Positions 24,403-34,380 of a stretch of 64,000 nucleotides of DNA are shown in pieces. The stretch is taken from positions 62,001 through 126,000 of the forward strand of contig NZ_PYAT01000005.1 in the NCBI RefSeq assembly GCF_003014655.1, in the 5' to 3' direction. The stretch comes from Planomicrobium soli (lineage in GTDB: Bacteria; Bacillota; Bacilli; Bacillales_A; Planococcaceae). The notes under the pieces are model-generated. The model saw only the letters and a list, made by a program, of their open reading frames with translations, was not told where the DNA came from and searched no databases. The stretch's first letter is position 1; each line of letters begins with the position of its first letter. The translations under genes were made by a program, and so were the position numbers.

Positions 24403-25934
24403 ATGCTACGGTAATTGTTATTTTTTTAGTGATTGTAGCGATGACTCTGGTCATCACTTACTTTGCGGCAAAACGGACAAAATCGACCAGTGACTTTTAC
24501 ACAGCTGGCGGCGGTTTATCAGGGTGGCAAAATGGATTGGCTATTGCGGGGGACTACCTGTCTGCCGCTTCGTTTCTCGGGATTGCAGGATCGATTGCAC
24601 TTTTTGGTTTTGATGGGTTTTTGTTTTCCATCGGTTATTTAGTCGCTTACTTAGTCGTTTTGTTTATCGTAGCAGAACCGCTTCGCAATCTTGGGAAATT
24701 TACGCTGGCGGATATGATTAATGCCCGTTTTGACGCCAAAAAAGTTCGCGGTGCGGCAGCATTAAGTTCAATAACCATCGTTATTTTCTATATGATTGCC
24801 CAATTAGTAGGAGCTGGTGCACTTATACAATTATTATTTGGGATCGATTACTTATGGGCCGTTTTGCTTGTAGGGATTATGATGACAATTTATGTATTGT
24901 TCGGCGGGATGACTGCAACAAGCTGGGTCCAAATCATCAAAGCGGTTTTGTTGATGGTTGGTACTGTAATATTGTCATTCTTGGTTTTACAGCGTTTTGA
25001 TTTCAACATCTTGGAAATGTTCACTCAAATGAAAACTGCAACGCCTCATGGTGAAGCATTCTTGAATCCAGGAGTAAGATATAAGATCCCTCTGGATACC
25101 ATTTCTTTAATGCTGGCATTGGTACTTGGTACAGCAGGATTGCCCCATATCCTAATGCGTTTCTTTACTGTCCGTGACGCCAAGACAGCGAGAAGTTCAG
25201 TTATGTGGGCCACTTGGATTGTCGGTATTTTCTATGTTATGACGATTTTCCTTGGATTTGGGGCAGCAGCCTTTGTGGGTTCTGATCTGATCATTGCGAC
25301 AAACCCGGCAGGCAACATGGCGGCACCACTTCTTGCTCAGGCCCTCGGCGGCGACATTCTCATGTCCTTCATTTCAGCCGTTGCCTTTGCAACTATCCTG
25401 GCGGTTGTGGCTGGTTTAGTTTTATCGGGAGCATCCGCTTTTGCTCATGATATCTATGGCCAAATCATTAAAAAAGGAAAAGCGACAGAAAGGCAACAAA
25501 TGCTGGCCGCCCGATATGCATCTGTTGGGGTAGCGGTATTCTCGATTCTCCTAGCGATTTTTGCGCAAAGCTTGAATGTGGCGTTTTTGGTATCGCTTGC
25601 CTTCTGCATCGCGGCAAGTGCGAATTTGCCGGTCATCATCTACACGATTTTCTGGAAGAAGTTCAACACAACGGGTGCGATTTCAGCTATCTTTACAGGA
25701 TTAATTTCTGCATTAATTCTCGTGTCGATCAGCCCAAGTGTCATGAATCCAGAAGCAGGTGCGGCCATTATCACAGGCACGCCACTCTTCCCGTTAACAA
25801 ATCCGGCAATCGTTTCGATTCCGCTAGGTTTTATTGGTGGGGTGGTCGGTACGCTGCTTTCAAAAGAAAGCGACGTCAGAAAATATTCCGAAGTCAAAGT
25901 CCGGGCCAATACTGGAGGCTTCAGACAGCTTTAA
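24399..25934 (+). CDS. actP: cation/acetate symporter, SSS family
   Basis: 511 residues with about 13 membrane helices. The SSS signature appears as DFYTAGGGLSGWQNGLAIAGDYLSAASFLGIAG, with the sodium-site serines of the first core helix, followed by TAGLPHILMRFFTVRD. Best fit is ActP/MctC-type symporters for acetate, pyruvate or propionate. Coupled by overlap to the DUF485 gene, the expected partner. AAGGAGG precedes ATG. A strong terminator follows. Confidence 0.92.
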   Translation: MNATVIVIFLVIVAMTLVITYFAAKRTKSTSDFYTAGGGLSGWQNGLAIAGDYLSAASFLGIAGSIALFGFDGFLFSIGYLVAYLVVLFIVAEPLRNLGKFTLADMINARFDAKKVRGAAALSSITIVIFYMIAQLVGAGALIQLLFGIDYLWAVLLVGIMMTIYVLFGGMTATSWVQIIKAVLLMVGTVILSFLVLQRFDFNILEMFTQMKTATPHGEAFLNPGVRYKIPLDTISLMLALVLGTAGLPHILMRFFTVRDAKTARSSVMWATWIVGIFYVMTIFLGFGAAAFVGSDLIIATNPAGNMAAPLLAQALGGDILMSFISAVAFATILAVVAGLVLSGASAFAHDIYGQIIKKGKATERQQMLAARYASVGVAVFSILLAIFAQSLNVAFLVSLAFCIAASANLPVIIYTIFWKKFNTTGAISAIFTGLISALILVSISPSVMNPEAGAAIITGTPLFPLTNPAIVSIPLGFIGGVVGTLLSKESDVRKYSEVKVRANTGGFRQL

Positions 25935-25952
25935 ACTAATCTCGTCCTTTGT

Positions 25953-25987
25953 AAAAGCCGCCCTCTTCATGAAGAGGGCGGCTTTTT
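25953..25987 (+). terminator. terminator of actP
   Basis: AAAAGCCGCCCTCTTC paired with GAAGAGGGCGGCTTTT around a minimal loop, then Ts. Confidence 0.92.
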
Positions 25988-26044
25988 GCTGGGATTGATT
26001 TCGAAGCCTCAAGATATGGCTGCTTACATAATGATGCTTGGATA

Positions 26045-26085
26045 AAAAAACAAGCCACTGCCCTTATGGAAAGACAGCTGCTTGA
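26045..26085 (-). terminator. terminator of alpha/beta hydrolase gene
   Basis: On the - strand, CAAGCAGCTG...CAGTGGCTTG (imperfect stem) is followed by TTTTTTT. Confidence 0.65.
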
Positions 26086-26086
26086 T

Positions 26087-26851
26087 TTATTTCTGCAAAA
26101 ACCTATGAATAACCTCGTTAAACTGAGGGAAATGGCGCGGCGGCACTCTATGGGATGCCCATTTTATATACTTTATCTCGGTTTGGGGAGCGGCTTTTTG
26201 AAAATCTTTCCGATAATGATGCATGGCCACTTCCAGTGAACCATAAACTAAAAGAATGGGCATCTGCAGCCGGTAAAGTGAGGAGCTGGCATTATAATGA
26301 AGCCCGGCCTTGCAATAGTCATAAACTCTTTCTGCATCCGCACGTTTACCATAATCAAAAAAATCTAATTCATCTTCTTTAAAATATTTATGGGACTTGG
26401 CCTGTAACTTAGCGAGCACAGGGACTTTCTGGAGTTTTGCCATTGCCATGGCAAAACGGATCAAACTCATTAAGTTGGGGCTATTTACTTGAGCATAACC
26501 TCCACTTAATATCAGTGCGTAGGTTCTTTCCGGATAGAGCAGAGCGAACTCCTGAGCAATAGTTCCGCCGTTGGAAAAACCGCAGATAACGGCTTTTTCT
26601 ATGCCCATTCTATCAAGCAGTATTTTTAAATCATTTGCAAGCAGCAAGATTGATAAAGGTTTCTGGCCTTTTGAACTGCGGCCGTGGCCCCGAAGGTCAT
26701 ATAGAATAATTTGATAATGATCGGAAAGCCTTTTTTGATGTTTAAATACACGGTGGCCAATGACAGGTGGATGGATGAATACAATGGGCAATCCGGCGCC
26801 AGAAGTTTCATAATATAATGATACGGCATCTTCTGTAGTTACATACGGCAT
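26087..26851 (-). CDS. alpha/beta-fold hydrolase
   Basis: About 254 residues. The oxyanion region is VFIHPPVIGH, nucleophile Ser93 in GFSNGG, and a late His in ASHRVPPRHF; the acid is probably the Asp/Glu after LVYGSLEVA. The cap region is helical (LMSLIRFAMAMAKLQKVPVLAKLQ). It belongs to the broad esterase / haloperoxidase / lactonase class and the substrate cannot be fixed. Start ATG 26851 is seven bases from GGAG; the upstream ATG at 26899 has no RBS. Single gene. Confidence 0.82.
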   Translation of the reverse strand: MPYVTTEDAVSLYYETSGAGLPIVFIHPPVIGHRVFKHQKRLSDHYQIILYDLRGHGRSSKGQKPLSILLLANDLKILLDRMGIEKAVICGFSNGGTIAQEFALLYPERTYALILSGGYAQVNSPNLMSLIRFAMAMAKLQKVPVLAKLQAKSHKYFKEDELDFFDYGKRADAERVYDYCKAGLHYNASSSLYRLQMPILLVYGSLEVAMHHYRKDFQKAAPQTEIKYIKWASHRVPPRHFPQFNEVIHRFLQK

Positions 26852-27041
26852 AAGCAGGCTCCATTCTAGAGTAAATTCACCGACGAAAAACAACTGCATG
26901 ATGGTTTCCTATACCCTTATTAATAGCAGATAGACAAATTAAAAGCATATGGAAAATAGAATTTTGATTATATTGTAGATAATTGCTGACAAATTTCGTA
27001 TAATTAAAAATATTTCGAAAACCGAAAAGGGGGAAGAAAAG

Positions 27042-28682
27042 ATGAATAAAAAATTAGTTGGCTTGTTTCATTTAATACTGGTTTTTGTCTTACTGTTATC
27101 CGCATGTTCCGGAGGGAACGAATCAGCGCCTTCTGAAAGTGGAGGTACAGTTTCGGAAGAAGACAAGCAGGGTGGGACGCTTGTTTATGGACGTGGAGCT
27201 GATGCTGTCAGCTTGGACCCTATCAATGTAACGGATGGGGAATCCATACGCGTGACACACAATATTTTTGAAACATTGCTTGAATATGATGAAAACTTGG
27301 AACTACAGCCGAAGCTGGCAACTGAATATAACTCAAGCGAAGACGGATTAACATGGACATTTCAATTGCGTGAGGGAGTCAAGTTCCATGATGGAACAGA
27401 TTTTAACGCAGATGCTGTCGTATTTAACTTCGAAAGATGGATGGATCCGGAAAATCCTTACCACAAAGGAGATTTTCCTTACTACCCTTTTCTGTATGGA
27501 GGATTTAAAGGGGACGAAAACCATTTGATCGAACACGTAAAAGCAACTGGTGAGCATGAGCTTGAAATTAAGTTGAAGCGGAAAACCGCTCCTTTTTTAA
27601 GCTATTTAGCTATCTCTATGTTTGGCATCGCAAGCCCGGCCGCAATTGAACAATACGAGGGCGAGGTAAATGAACAGCCTGTCGGTACAGGGCCTTTCGT
27701 ATTTGAAGAATGGAGCCGAAACAATACCATTACATTGGCCAAAAATCCGGATTACTGGATGGAAGGGAAACCGTATTTGGATAAAGTGATCTTCCAGGTA
27801 ATACCGGAAAATTCAGCTCGGCTAAATGCGTTGCAGACTGGGGAAATTGATGTATTGGATGGCATGAACGCGACTGATACGAATGTCGTTGAAGAAACAC
27901 AAGGGTTGGAGCTGCTGAAACGCCCGAGTTTTAATATCGGCTATATGGCTTTCAATACAGAGAAGGAGCCATTTGACGATCCCAAAGTGCGCCAAGCAAT
28001 CAACATGGCCATCAATAAGGAAGAAATCGTCAATGCCTTTTATAACGGCCTTGCAGATACCGCTACAAGCCCGCTGCCTCCGTCGCTATGGGGTTATGAT
28101 GACACGTTAGAACCTTATGAATACAATGTAGAAGAAGCGAAAAAACTATTGGCGGAAGCAGGGTACGAGAACGGTTTTGAAACCGAATTGTATACAATGA
28201 GCAATCCGCGCCCTTATATGCCGGAACCGGTAAAAATTGCAGAAGCCATTCAATCGGATTTAGCTGAAGTCGGCATTACGGCTGAAATCAGGTCCTCGGA
28301 ATGGGCGACTTATTTGGATGACACGAAACAAGGCAAACACAGTATGGCGATGTATGGCTGGACTGGTGTTATGGCCGATCCGGACAACTTCCTATATCCG
28401 AACCTCAGCAAAACCAATACAGAAAAGCCAGCACAAAATATTGCTTTCTATAAAAGCGATGAATTTACGTCGTTAATTACAGAAGCGCGTGAAACGATTG
28501 ATCAAGATAAACGCATTGAACTGTACAAACAGGCACAGCAGCTTTTCCAAAAAGACGCTCCGTGGGTCATGTTAGCTTATACTACACCGCCATTAGCACA
28601 GGTGGATTATGTGGAGGGTTATGAACCGCACCCGATGACCAATGACTTACTCACTGATGTTTATTTGACGAACCAACAGTAG
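27042..28682 (+). CDS. peptide ABC transporter substrate-binding lipoprotein (OppA/DppE family)
   Basis: 546 residues. Lipoprotein signal with lipobox LSAC (Cys22), Ser/Gly-rich linker, then the family-5 SBP pattern GGTLVYGRGADAVSLDPINVTDGES, LEYDENLELQPKLATEY and the conserved KDLTWTFQLREGVKFHDG-like segment (here SEDGLTWTFQLREGVKFHDG). Captures oligopeptides or nickel/haem-type ligands outside the cell. No permease or ATPase gene is adjacent: it has its own upstream TATAAT (26997-27002) and a terminator directly behind, so it must work with a transporter encoded elsewhere. Confidence 0.92.
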   Translation: MNKKLVGLFHLILVFVLLLSACSGGNESAPSESGGTVSEEDKQGGTLVYGRGADAVSLDPINVTDGESIRVTHNIFETLLEYDENLELQPKLATEYNSSEDGLTWTFQLREGVKFHDGTDFNADAVVFNFERWMDPENPYHKGDFPYYPFLYGGFKGDENHLIEHVKATGEHELEIKLKRKTAPFLSYLAISMFGIASPAAIEQYEGEVNEQPVGTGPFVFEEWSRNNTITLAKNPDYWMEGKPYLDKVIFQVIPENSARLNALQTGEIDVLDGMNATDTNVVEETQGLELLKRPSFNIGYMAFNTEKEPFDDPKVRQAINMAINKEEIVNAFYNGLADTATSPLPPSLWGYDDTLEPYEYNVEEAKKLLAEAGYENGFETELYTMSNPRPYMPEPVKIAEAIQSDLAEVGITAEIRSSEWATYLDDTKQGKHSMAMYGWTGVMADPDNFLYPNLSKTNTEKPAQNIAFYKSDEFTSLITEARETIDQDKRIELYKQAQQLFQKDAPWVMLAYTTPPLAQVDYVEGYEPHPMTNDLLTDVYLTNQQ

Positions 28683-28697
28683 TATAGAGTTATGCAC

Positions 28698-28741
28698 AAA
28701 ACAAGCCACTTCTTTTTATTCATAGAGAGGTGGCTTGTTTT
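28698..28741 (+). terminator. terminator of OppA-like gene
   Basis: AAAACAAGCCACTTCT (28698-28713) with AGAGGTGGCTTGTTTT (28726-28741), about 12-base loop. The T-tail is part of the stem. Confidence 0.85.
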
Positions 28742-28933
28742 ATGCGTTTATGCTGCCTGTGGTATGTGTGCCGATTAAGACCCCTGAAAGGGCAATGGAG
28801 GATGTTCGCGAAGCATATCTGCAATTTTTTAGCAGAAGCCGCATAGTTTTCTTCGTAAGCTTTTACTTCAATATCGTACAGTTTGTTTTACATGTTATTC
28901 ATCCAGCACGATAATGAAGCTTTCGTTCTAATA

Positions 28934-29167
28934 TTACATGAAAGTAAACAATGAAAATATGGAGAAAAGCAGAAGCAGGTTAGCAGCGAAATATTTCCAC
29001 ATATTCAACTTCCGGTCTTCATCAAAAATGAATACTTCAATGATTAAGGCTGTTACCATTAGGTATAAAAATTCATACCTTGCGGATAACGAGGCACAAG
29101 AAAACCCAAGGACCAAAGTAACGCAAATAATAAGCGGCAACCGTTTATTGTCCATAATCATCTCCAT
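28934..29167 (-). CDS. small membrane protein, 77 residues, unrecognised
   Basis: AAAGGAG stands eight bases before ATG 29167, a near-ideal site that separates this frame from random ORFs. The protein is almost entirely hydrophobic, with three likely membrane helices (about 9-26, 31-47 and 57-76) and a charged loop FDEDRKLNMWKY between the last two. I do not recognise a family. It stands alone: 190 bases separate it from the OppA terminator and 280 from coaW. The flanks (28742-28933 and 29168-29448) show nothing else. Confidence 0.6.
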   Translation of the reverse strand: MEMIMDNKRLPLIICVTLVLGFSCASLSARYEFLYLMVTALIIEVFIFDEDRKLNMWKYFAANLLLLFSIFSLFTFM

Positions 29168-29448
29168 AAATCAGTCTCCTTTTAGGTAATATAGTTTATA
29201 ATCCACTTCATATTTCTCAATTTAAAGAATATACTGAATATATTGTAAAATAAAACCTAGGTCATTTCTAGTATAATTTTTAAAAAATTGGAAGTGCATC
29301 GAAAAATATGCCATAGGACAAATTAGTATGATAAAATTCCTTTTGTGTGCATAAAAGAAACTTCCTGAAGATAAAATATTTATTCTCCTTATAAGAAAAC
29401 AAGCTGGTATTTTCTGGATGGAAAATGCGAGAAAGAGCAGGTGCAAAA

Positions 29449-30252
29449 ATGATTTTTGGAATAGATGCAGGCGGTACGCTGATTAAAGTGGCTTATGCCA
29501 AAAATGGTACGCTTCAATTCACCAAGTTTCCGATTGCTGAAATTGAGAAAGTAGCTTCTTGGGTGAACGAACAAAGTGAAAGCCGAGTTTGTATAACCGG
29601 AGGGAAAGCAGGAGTTCTTCTTTCTTTGTTAAATAAAAAGGCCAAGGAGATAATGGAGTTTGAGGCAACTCATCTTGGTGTGAAATTCTTGCTAGAGCGT
29701 ATGGGACGGGTGGAAGACTCCTATTTGGTCACGAATGTCGGGACAGGAACGTCTATCCACTGCATCGAAAATAATCGTCAAGAACGTATTGGGGGAACTG
29801 GTGTCGGAGGTGGAACTCTGCTCGGTTTGTCACATCTGTTAACGGGTGTAACCAATTATGAGGAAATTGTAAGAATGGCTGGCACTGGATCCAGAGATCG
29901 AATCGATTTAAAAGTAAAACATATATATGAAGGAAAAGAACCTCCAATTTCCGGTGAGTTAACGGCAAGCAATTTTGGAAATAACCTTTTTAGTGTAGCG
30001 GCGGAATTATCAAGAGAAGAATTGTTGGCTGCTGTTCTTGGTCTAGTCGGTGAAACCGTCAGTACAGTCAGTGTTCACGCTGCTAAACAATGCGGGGTTT
30101 CGACCATTATCTACATTGGGTCGTCATTCTTCGAAAATCCGCTGTTAAAAGAAGTTGTAACCAGCTACACCGTGTTGCGTGGTGCCCAACCGTTATTTCT
30201 TGAAAATGGAGAATTCTCAGGAGCAGTTGGAGCCCTTTCCTTAGTGAAATAA
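29449..30252 (+). CDS. coaW: type II pantothenate kinase
   Basis: About 267 residues of the ASKHA fold. The N-terminal phosphate loop IFGIDAGGTLIKVAY and the later VTNVGTGTSIH, GGTGVGGGTLLGLSHLLTG are hallmarks of the staphylococcal/Bacillus type II kinase, which phosphorylates pantothenate in CoA synthesis and is insensitive to CoA feedback. ATG 29449 begins the conserved MIFGIDAGGT; the ATG at 29425 is in frame but adds nonconserved residues. The RBS is weak (CAGGTG). Followed by a strong terminator; single gene. Confidence 0.9.
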   Translation: MIFGIDAGGTLIKVAYAKNGTLQFTKFPIAEIEKVASWVNEQSESRVCITGGKAGVLLSLLNKKAKEIMEFEATHLGVKFLLERMGRVEDSYLVTNVGTGTSIHCIENNRQERIGGTGVGGGTLLGLSHLLTGVTNYEEIVRMAGTGSRDRIDLKVKHIYEGKEPPISGELTASNFGNNLFSVAAELSREELLAAVLGLVGETVSTVSVHAAKQCGVSTIIYIGSSFFENPLLKEVVTSYTVLRGAQPLFLENGEFSGAVGALSLVK

Positions 30253-30284
30253 AAAAGATGGCGCAAAATGCGCCATCTTTTTAT
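30251..30284. terminator. bidirectional terminator coaW / nitroreductase
   Basis: AAAAAGATGGCGCA / TGCGCCATCTTTTT with an AAA loop; serves both converging genes. Confidence 0.92.
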
Positions 30285-30286
30285 AT

Positions 30287-30847
30287 TTATTCATTGATAA
30301 TAATCAGTTTTTCGCGGATATCGGTCCGTGGCCGTTTTTCAGGAACGTGTTTTGGATAGCCGATCATTAATGTTGCCACAATTTTCTCGCCGGGCGTGAC
30401 ACCAATTGCATCTCTGAACTTTGGATCGTAAATCCAATCGTTTGAACGCCAAATCATGCCGATTCCGCGCTCCCATGCAGCTAGCTGGAAGTTCTGGATC
30501 AGAGAAGAAATGGCGCCATAGTCTTCATCCCATCTTCTTTGGCGCGGATCTTCCGGCATGATTACAACTAAATGAAGCGGAATGTCACGGAAATATTGCG
30601 CTTTGTTCAATACTTTCTGCGATACATATCCCTCGATTGTTGGCATAGCATTCACATAAGCTTGAACAAACTTTTCTTTCCCAGCACCCGTATACAATTG
30701 AAAGCGCCACGGCTCATTGACTTTATGATTTGGAGCCCACTTTGCGATATTCAATAACTCGATAATTTCTTCAACGTCCACAGGATCTTGCTTGAAAGCT
30801 TTGATTGTCCGTCTGCTGATGATATTTTGATCTACTGCATTCAACAT
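30287..30847 (-). CDS. nitroreductase-family FMN oxidoreductase
   Basis: About 186 residues. SRRTIKAFKQDPVDVEEI near the N-terminus carries the FMN-phosphate-binding arginines, followed by AKWAPNHKVNEPWRFQLYTG and a C-terminal KIVATLMIGYPKHVPEKRPR, the standard nitroreductase layout (YdgI/YodC-like). It reduces quinones or nitro compounds with NAD(P)H; the physiological substrate is unknown. Start ATG 30847 with AAAGGAGA; the longer frame upstream has no RBS. Confidence 0.88.
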   Translation of the reverse strand: MLNAVDQNIISRRTIKAFKQDPVDVEEIIELLNIAKWAPNHKVNEPWRFQLYTGAGKEKFVQAYVNAMPTIEGYVSQKVLNKAQYFRDIPLHLVVIMPEDPRQRRWDEDYGAISSLIQNFQLAAWERGIGMIWRSNDWIYDPKFRDAIGVTPGEKIVATLMIGYPKHVPEKRPRTDIREKLIIINE

Positions 30848-31001
30848 CTTTGTCTCTCCTTTAATAAAAAAATTCGTTTCTTTAATAAAACCAGTCTTAA
30901 AGGGGAATAGCAATAAAAGCGTGTCAAAAATGACAAAATCTATTCGCTTCTCGTTTTATATTTGCTGGTAAAATGAAGACAACAATAAGGAGTGAATGTG
31001 G

Positions 31002-32399
31002 ATGAAAACAGCTGTTGTGATCGGTGGAGGCATTACAGGTCTCTCCGCAATGCATTATTTGCAGAAAATGAAAAAAGAACAGAACCTTAACATTGAGTTG
31101 GTGCTCATTGAACAACAAAAGGTGCTGGGCGGGAAAATCCGGACCGTAAAAGACGGGGAGTTTATCATGGAAACCGGCGCTGATTCTATTGTGGCCCGGA
31201 ATAAAAGCGTAATGCCGCTTATTCAAGATTTAGGGCTAGAAGACCGACTTGTTTATAATAGCACCGGCATTTCGTATTTATACGCTAACAATGAACTCCA
31301 TGCCATTCCTGCGGATACCGTATTCGGCATTCCGATGAACGAAGAAGCCTTGTTCAGTTCAACGCTTGTCTCTGAAGAAGGAAAAAAAGCAGCGTTGCGG
31401 GATTTCGAGACTTCAAACGAAACCTATACGCGCGATAGTTCTATCGGTGAGTTTTTGGAGGCGTTTTTAGGGGAGGAATTGGTCAAGAACCAAATAGCCC
31501 CGGTACTGTCCGGAGTTTATTCAGGCAATCTTTATGAACTGACGCTTGCTTCGACGCTGCCTTACCTTGTGGATTACAAAAACAAATATGGCAGCATCAT
31601 TAAAGGGTTAGGAGAGAATAAGCAGCGTTTCCAAGGTGCAGCCAACAAAAAATTCATTTCGTTTGATGAAGGCATGGGCGTGCTAATCGACCGGTTGGAG
31701 GAAAGCTTAGATAGCGCGGTTCTTATGAAAGGCACTGGCATAAAACAGGTGTCAAAGCAAGGCAGCCGTTATCTGATGGAGCTTGACAATGGGGAAGCGC
31801 TAACAGCTGACTATGTTATCTTAGCGACTCCTCATTCTGTTGCACAAAAATTGCTTGGAATGGAAGAATTGAATGGAGACTTTGATCAATTAGTAGATTC
31901 CACATTAATCAGCGTTTATCTGGGGTTTGAAATTCCAGATGCTGATCTTCCTGCAGACGGCACTGGCTTTATTGTTTCTCAGAACAGTGATTTGCATTGC
32001 AATGCCTGCACATGGACGAGCAGAAAGTGGATGCATACATCGCAAAGTAGCAATCTGCTGGTGCGCTTGTTTTATAAAAGTTCGCATCCATCCTATGCAA
32101 AACTGAAAGATTTATCAGAGGCTGAGTTGGTAGAAGTCGCTTTGAGCGACATCGAAAAAAGCTTGAAAATCAAAGCGGATCCTTCAGTTGTGCAAGTAAC
32201 CAACTGGAATAATTTGATGCCGAATTACCATATGCACCATAAATCTGCTGTAGATGCTTTGGAAGAAAAAATGTTGGCACTTGTCCCGGATATCAGGCTT
32301 GGAGGTGCGTCTTATTATGGTGTAGGCATTGGGGCTTGTATTCAAAACGGCAAGGAATTGGCGGAAGCGATCGGTAAAGAAATGCAAGGGAAAAAGTAA
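31002..32399 (+). CDS. hemY: coproporphyrinogen III / protoporphyrinogen oxidase (HemY/CgoX-like)
   Basis: About 465 residues. FAD motif VIGGGITGLSAMHYLQK, then VLGGKIRTVKDGEFIMETGADSI (the GG-x-E/T-G pair of the amine-oxidase fold) and a C-terminal GASYYGVGIGACIQNGKELAEAI. Length and order match Bacillus HemY, which oxidises coproporphyrinogen III in the Gram-positive haem route. In Bacillus it lies in hemEHY; here it is single, so it may be the only copy or a paralogue. AAGGAG nine bases before ATG 31002 selects that start over 30996. Confidence 0.88.
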   Translation: MKTAVVIGGGITGLSAMHYLQKMKKEQNLNIELVLIEQQKVLGGKIRTVKDGEFIMETGADSIVARNKSVMPLIQDLGLEDRLVYNSTGISYLYANNELHAIPADTVFGIPMNEEALFSSTLVSEEGKKAALRDFETSNETYTRDSSIGEFLEAFLGEELVKNQIAPVLSGVYSGNLYELTLASTLPYLVDYKNKYGSIIKGLGENKQRFQGAANKKFISFDEGMGVLIDRLEESLDSAVLMKGTGIKQVSKQGSRYLMELDNGEALTADYVILATPHSVAQKLLGMEELNGDFDQLVDSTLISVYLGFEIPDADLPADGTGFIVSQNSDLHCNACTWTSRKWMHTSQSSNLLVRLFYKSSHPSYAKLKDLSEAELVEVALSDIEKSLKIKADPSVVQVTNWNNLMPNYHMHHKSAVDALEEKMLALVPDIRLGGASYYGVGIGACIQNGKELAEAIGKEMQGKK

Positions 32400-32404
32400 A
32401 AGAA

Positions 32405-32432
32405 GAGGACGCCTAAACGGCGTCCTTTTTGT
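32405..32432 (+). terminator. terminator of hemY-like gene
   Basis: AGGACGCC / GGCGTCCT around TAAAC, then TTTT. Confidence 0.85.
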
Positions 32433-32498
32433 TATAGAAAAGCAGCCATCCTAAAAAAGGACGACTGCTAATTGAGAATTGTGTGGCCGAATTAAGAA

Positions 32499-33965
32499 TT
32501 AGATAGTTTCAGCTAAATGTGGAACCGGCAGGCCAAGCCCTTCTGCAACACGAGTTCCGAACTCCGGATCTGCTTTATACAGATGGCCGATTTGGCGAAG
32601 TTTGATTTCCTCGACCGTTACTGCGCTTAAGCCGCCAACGAATGTAGCAACAAGACGTGCTTGTTCTTCCGGGCTTTGCAAGCGATAAAGATCTCCAGGC
32701 TGAGTGTAGTAATCTTCTTTGAAGTACGGAACTGAATCTGTAACGCCTGAAATTTCAAGCGGAGCTGTTTTTGCTGATGCAGTTTCAGTCGGGCCGCTAA
32801 AGCTATTCGGCTCATAGTAAACAGAACCGCCGCCGTTTTTGCCAAAGTTCATTTGGCCGTCGCGCTGGTAGTTGTTCACTTGGTTTTTCGCTGCGTTGAT
32901 CGGGAGCATTTGGTGGTTGGCCCCTACACGGTAGCGGTGAGCATCGTGGTATGCGAACAGACGGCCTTGAAGCATTTTATCCGGTGATACGTCGATGCCA
33001 GGAACTAGTGTGCCAGGTGAGAACGTTGCTTGTTCAACTTCAGCAAAATAATTTTCCGGGTTGCGGTTAAGCACCATGCGGCCAACTTCAATCAACGGAT
33101 AGTCTTTGTGGGACCACGTTTTTGTTACATCGAATGGATCAAAGCGATATGTGTTTGCATCTTCCAACGGCATGATCTGGACATACATTTTCCAAGCAGG
33201 AAAGTCGCCTTCTTCAATAGCGTTAAACAAATCCTCTGTGTGGAAGTCAGGATTTTCACCGGCAATTTTATCAGCCACATCTTGCGTGATGTTTTTGATG
33301 CCTTGCTCAGTCAACATATGGTATTTAACCCAATGGGACTCGCCCGCTGCGTTTGTCCATTTGAATGTATGGCTTCCAAATCCGTGCATATGGCGAAGAG
33401 TCGCAGGGATTCCGCGATCGCCCATCAAATATGTAACTTGGTGCAATGATTCAGGTGATAATGACCAGAAGTCCCACACTGCGTTAGGGTTTTTCAAGTG
33501 AGATTTTGGATCGCGTTTTTGTGTATGGATAAAATCAGGGAATTTGATTGCATCTTGGATAAAGAAAATCGGCGTATTATTGCCAACTAAATCATAATTT
33601 CCTTCTTCAGTATAAAACTTCAATGCAAATCCGCGTGGATCGCGAACTGTATCTGCAGATCCGTTTTCACCGGCTACTGTTGAAAAGCGCGCGAACATAT
33701 CCGTCTTTTTGCCGACTTCTGATAAGAAAGCTGCCTTTGTATATTTAGTTACATCGTTTGTTACTTCAAAATAACCGTGTGCGCCTGCGCCTTTTGCATG
33801 TACTACACGCTCAGGAACCCGTTCTCTGTTAAAGTGAGCTAATTTCTCAAGCAGGTGGACATCTTGCAGTAAGACGGGGCCACGCTGTCCGGCTGTCTGT
33901 GAGTTTTGGTTGTCTCCGACTGGGGCACCCCAGCTAGTTGTTAGAGCTTTTTTATCTGTACTCAT
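32499..33965 (-). CDS. katA: vegetative haem catalase
   Basis: 488 residues, small-subunit clade 3 catalase. Distal His56 is in [14 protein letters not shown], the '[28 protein letters not shown]' region is intact, and the proximal haem Tyr is in [14 protein letters not shown]. It removes hydrogen peroxide in the cytosol. Two PerR-like boxes lie upstream (see separate entries), as for Bacillus katA. GAGGTGTTCG RBS precedes ATG 33965. Single gene. Confidence 0.96.
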   Translation of the reverse strand: MSTDKKALTTSWGAPVGDNQNSQTAGQRGPVLLQDVHLLEKLAHFNRERVPERVVHAKGAGAHGYFEVTNDVTKYTKAAFLSEVGKKTDMFARFSTVAGENGSADTVRDPRGFALKFYTEEGNYDLVGNNTPIFFIQDAIKFPDFIHTQKRDPKSHLKNPNAVWDFWSLSPESLHQVTYLMGDRGIPATLRHMHGFGSHTFKWTNAAGESHWVKYHMLTEQGIKNITQDVADKIAGENPDFHTEDLFNAIEEGDFPAWKMYVQIMPLEDANTYRFDPFDVTKTWSHKDYPLIEVGRMVLNRNPENYFAEVEQATFSPGTLVPGIDVSPDKMLQGRLFAYHDAHRYRVGANHQMLPINAAKNQVNNYQRDGQMNFGKNGGGSVYYEPNSFSGPTETASAKTAPLEISGVTDSVPYFKEDYYTQPGDLYRLQSPEEQARLVATFVGGLSAVTVEEIKLRQIGHLYKADPEFGTRVAEGLGLPVPHLAETI

Positions 33966-34002
33966 TAATCGAACACCTCATTCTCATTTTAATTTAAAAC
34001 TA

Positions 34003-34017
34003 TAATAACAATGATAA
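34003..34017 (-). promoter_or_regulatory. weaker PerR-like box upstream of katA
   Basis: TAATAACAATGATAA matches the PerR layout (TTATAATnATTATAA) at 11 of 14 positions, 38 bases before katA. Confidence 0.4.
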
Positions 34018-34045
34018 CATTTTTCATTTAAAAATCAATACTTGT

Positions 34046-34060
34046 TAATAATGATTATAA
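34046..34060 (-). promoter_or_regulatory. PerR box upstream of katA
   Basis: TAATAATGATTATAA matches the 7-1-7 PerR consensus in 13 of 14 specified positions, 80 bases upstream of katA. This is the expected arrangement for a peroxide-derepressed catalase gene. The remaining bases to 34320 (in a 415-base gap) show no gene. Confidence 0.75.
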
Positions 34061-34326
34061 ATAACGGAGGAATTCAACAGCGTTCTTTATATATAATACG
34101 GATCTAATGACCGTAGATTAAAATACAACCAAAGAACTTTCAGTTATCAATGCTGTTTAAGGTTACCAATTATATTTTTTCTAAGGCGGATGAGCAAAAT
34201 CTCTCCGTCCCAGTGGATTGTAGTAATTGAAACTTTGAGAACACTAAGTGGTTTTATTATAAATTTTTCCTTTTTAAAAGTTTAATAAGGTAAAAAAAGG
34301 GTATATTTTATTTGAAATACATAAAA

Positions 34327-34370
34327 AAACCCACTGCATTCGGCAAAATGCAGTGAGCGCTATTTTTTTG
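34327..34370 (-). terminator. terminator of LysM endopeptidase gene
   Basis: CACTGCAT (34332-34339) pairs with ATGCAGTG (34348-34355). On the - strand the stem is followed by GGGTTTTTTT. Confidence 0.85.
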
Positions 34371-34380
34371 TGTATCCAAC

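Noticed and set aside
26053-28741. Similarity between CAAGCCACT sequences at about 26053 and 28702 as a dispersed repeat
   Set aside because: Both are arms of separate terminators; only nine bases match.
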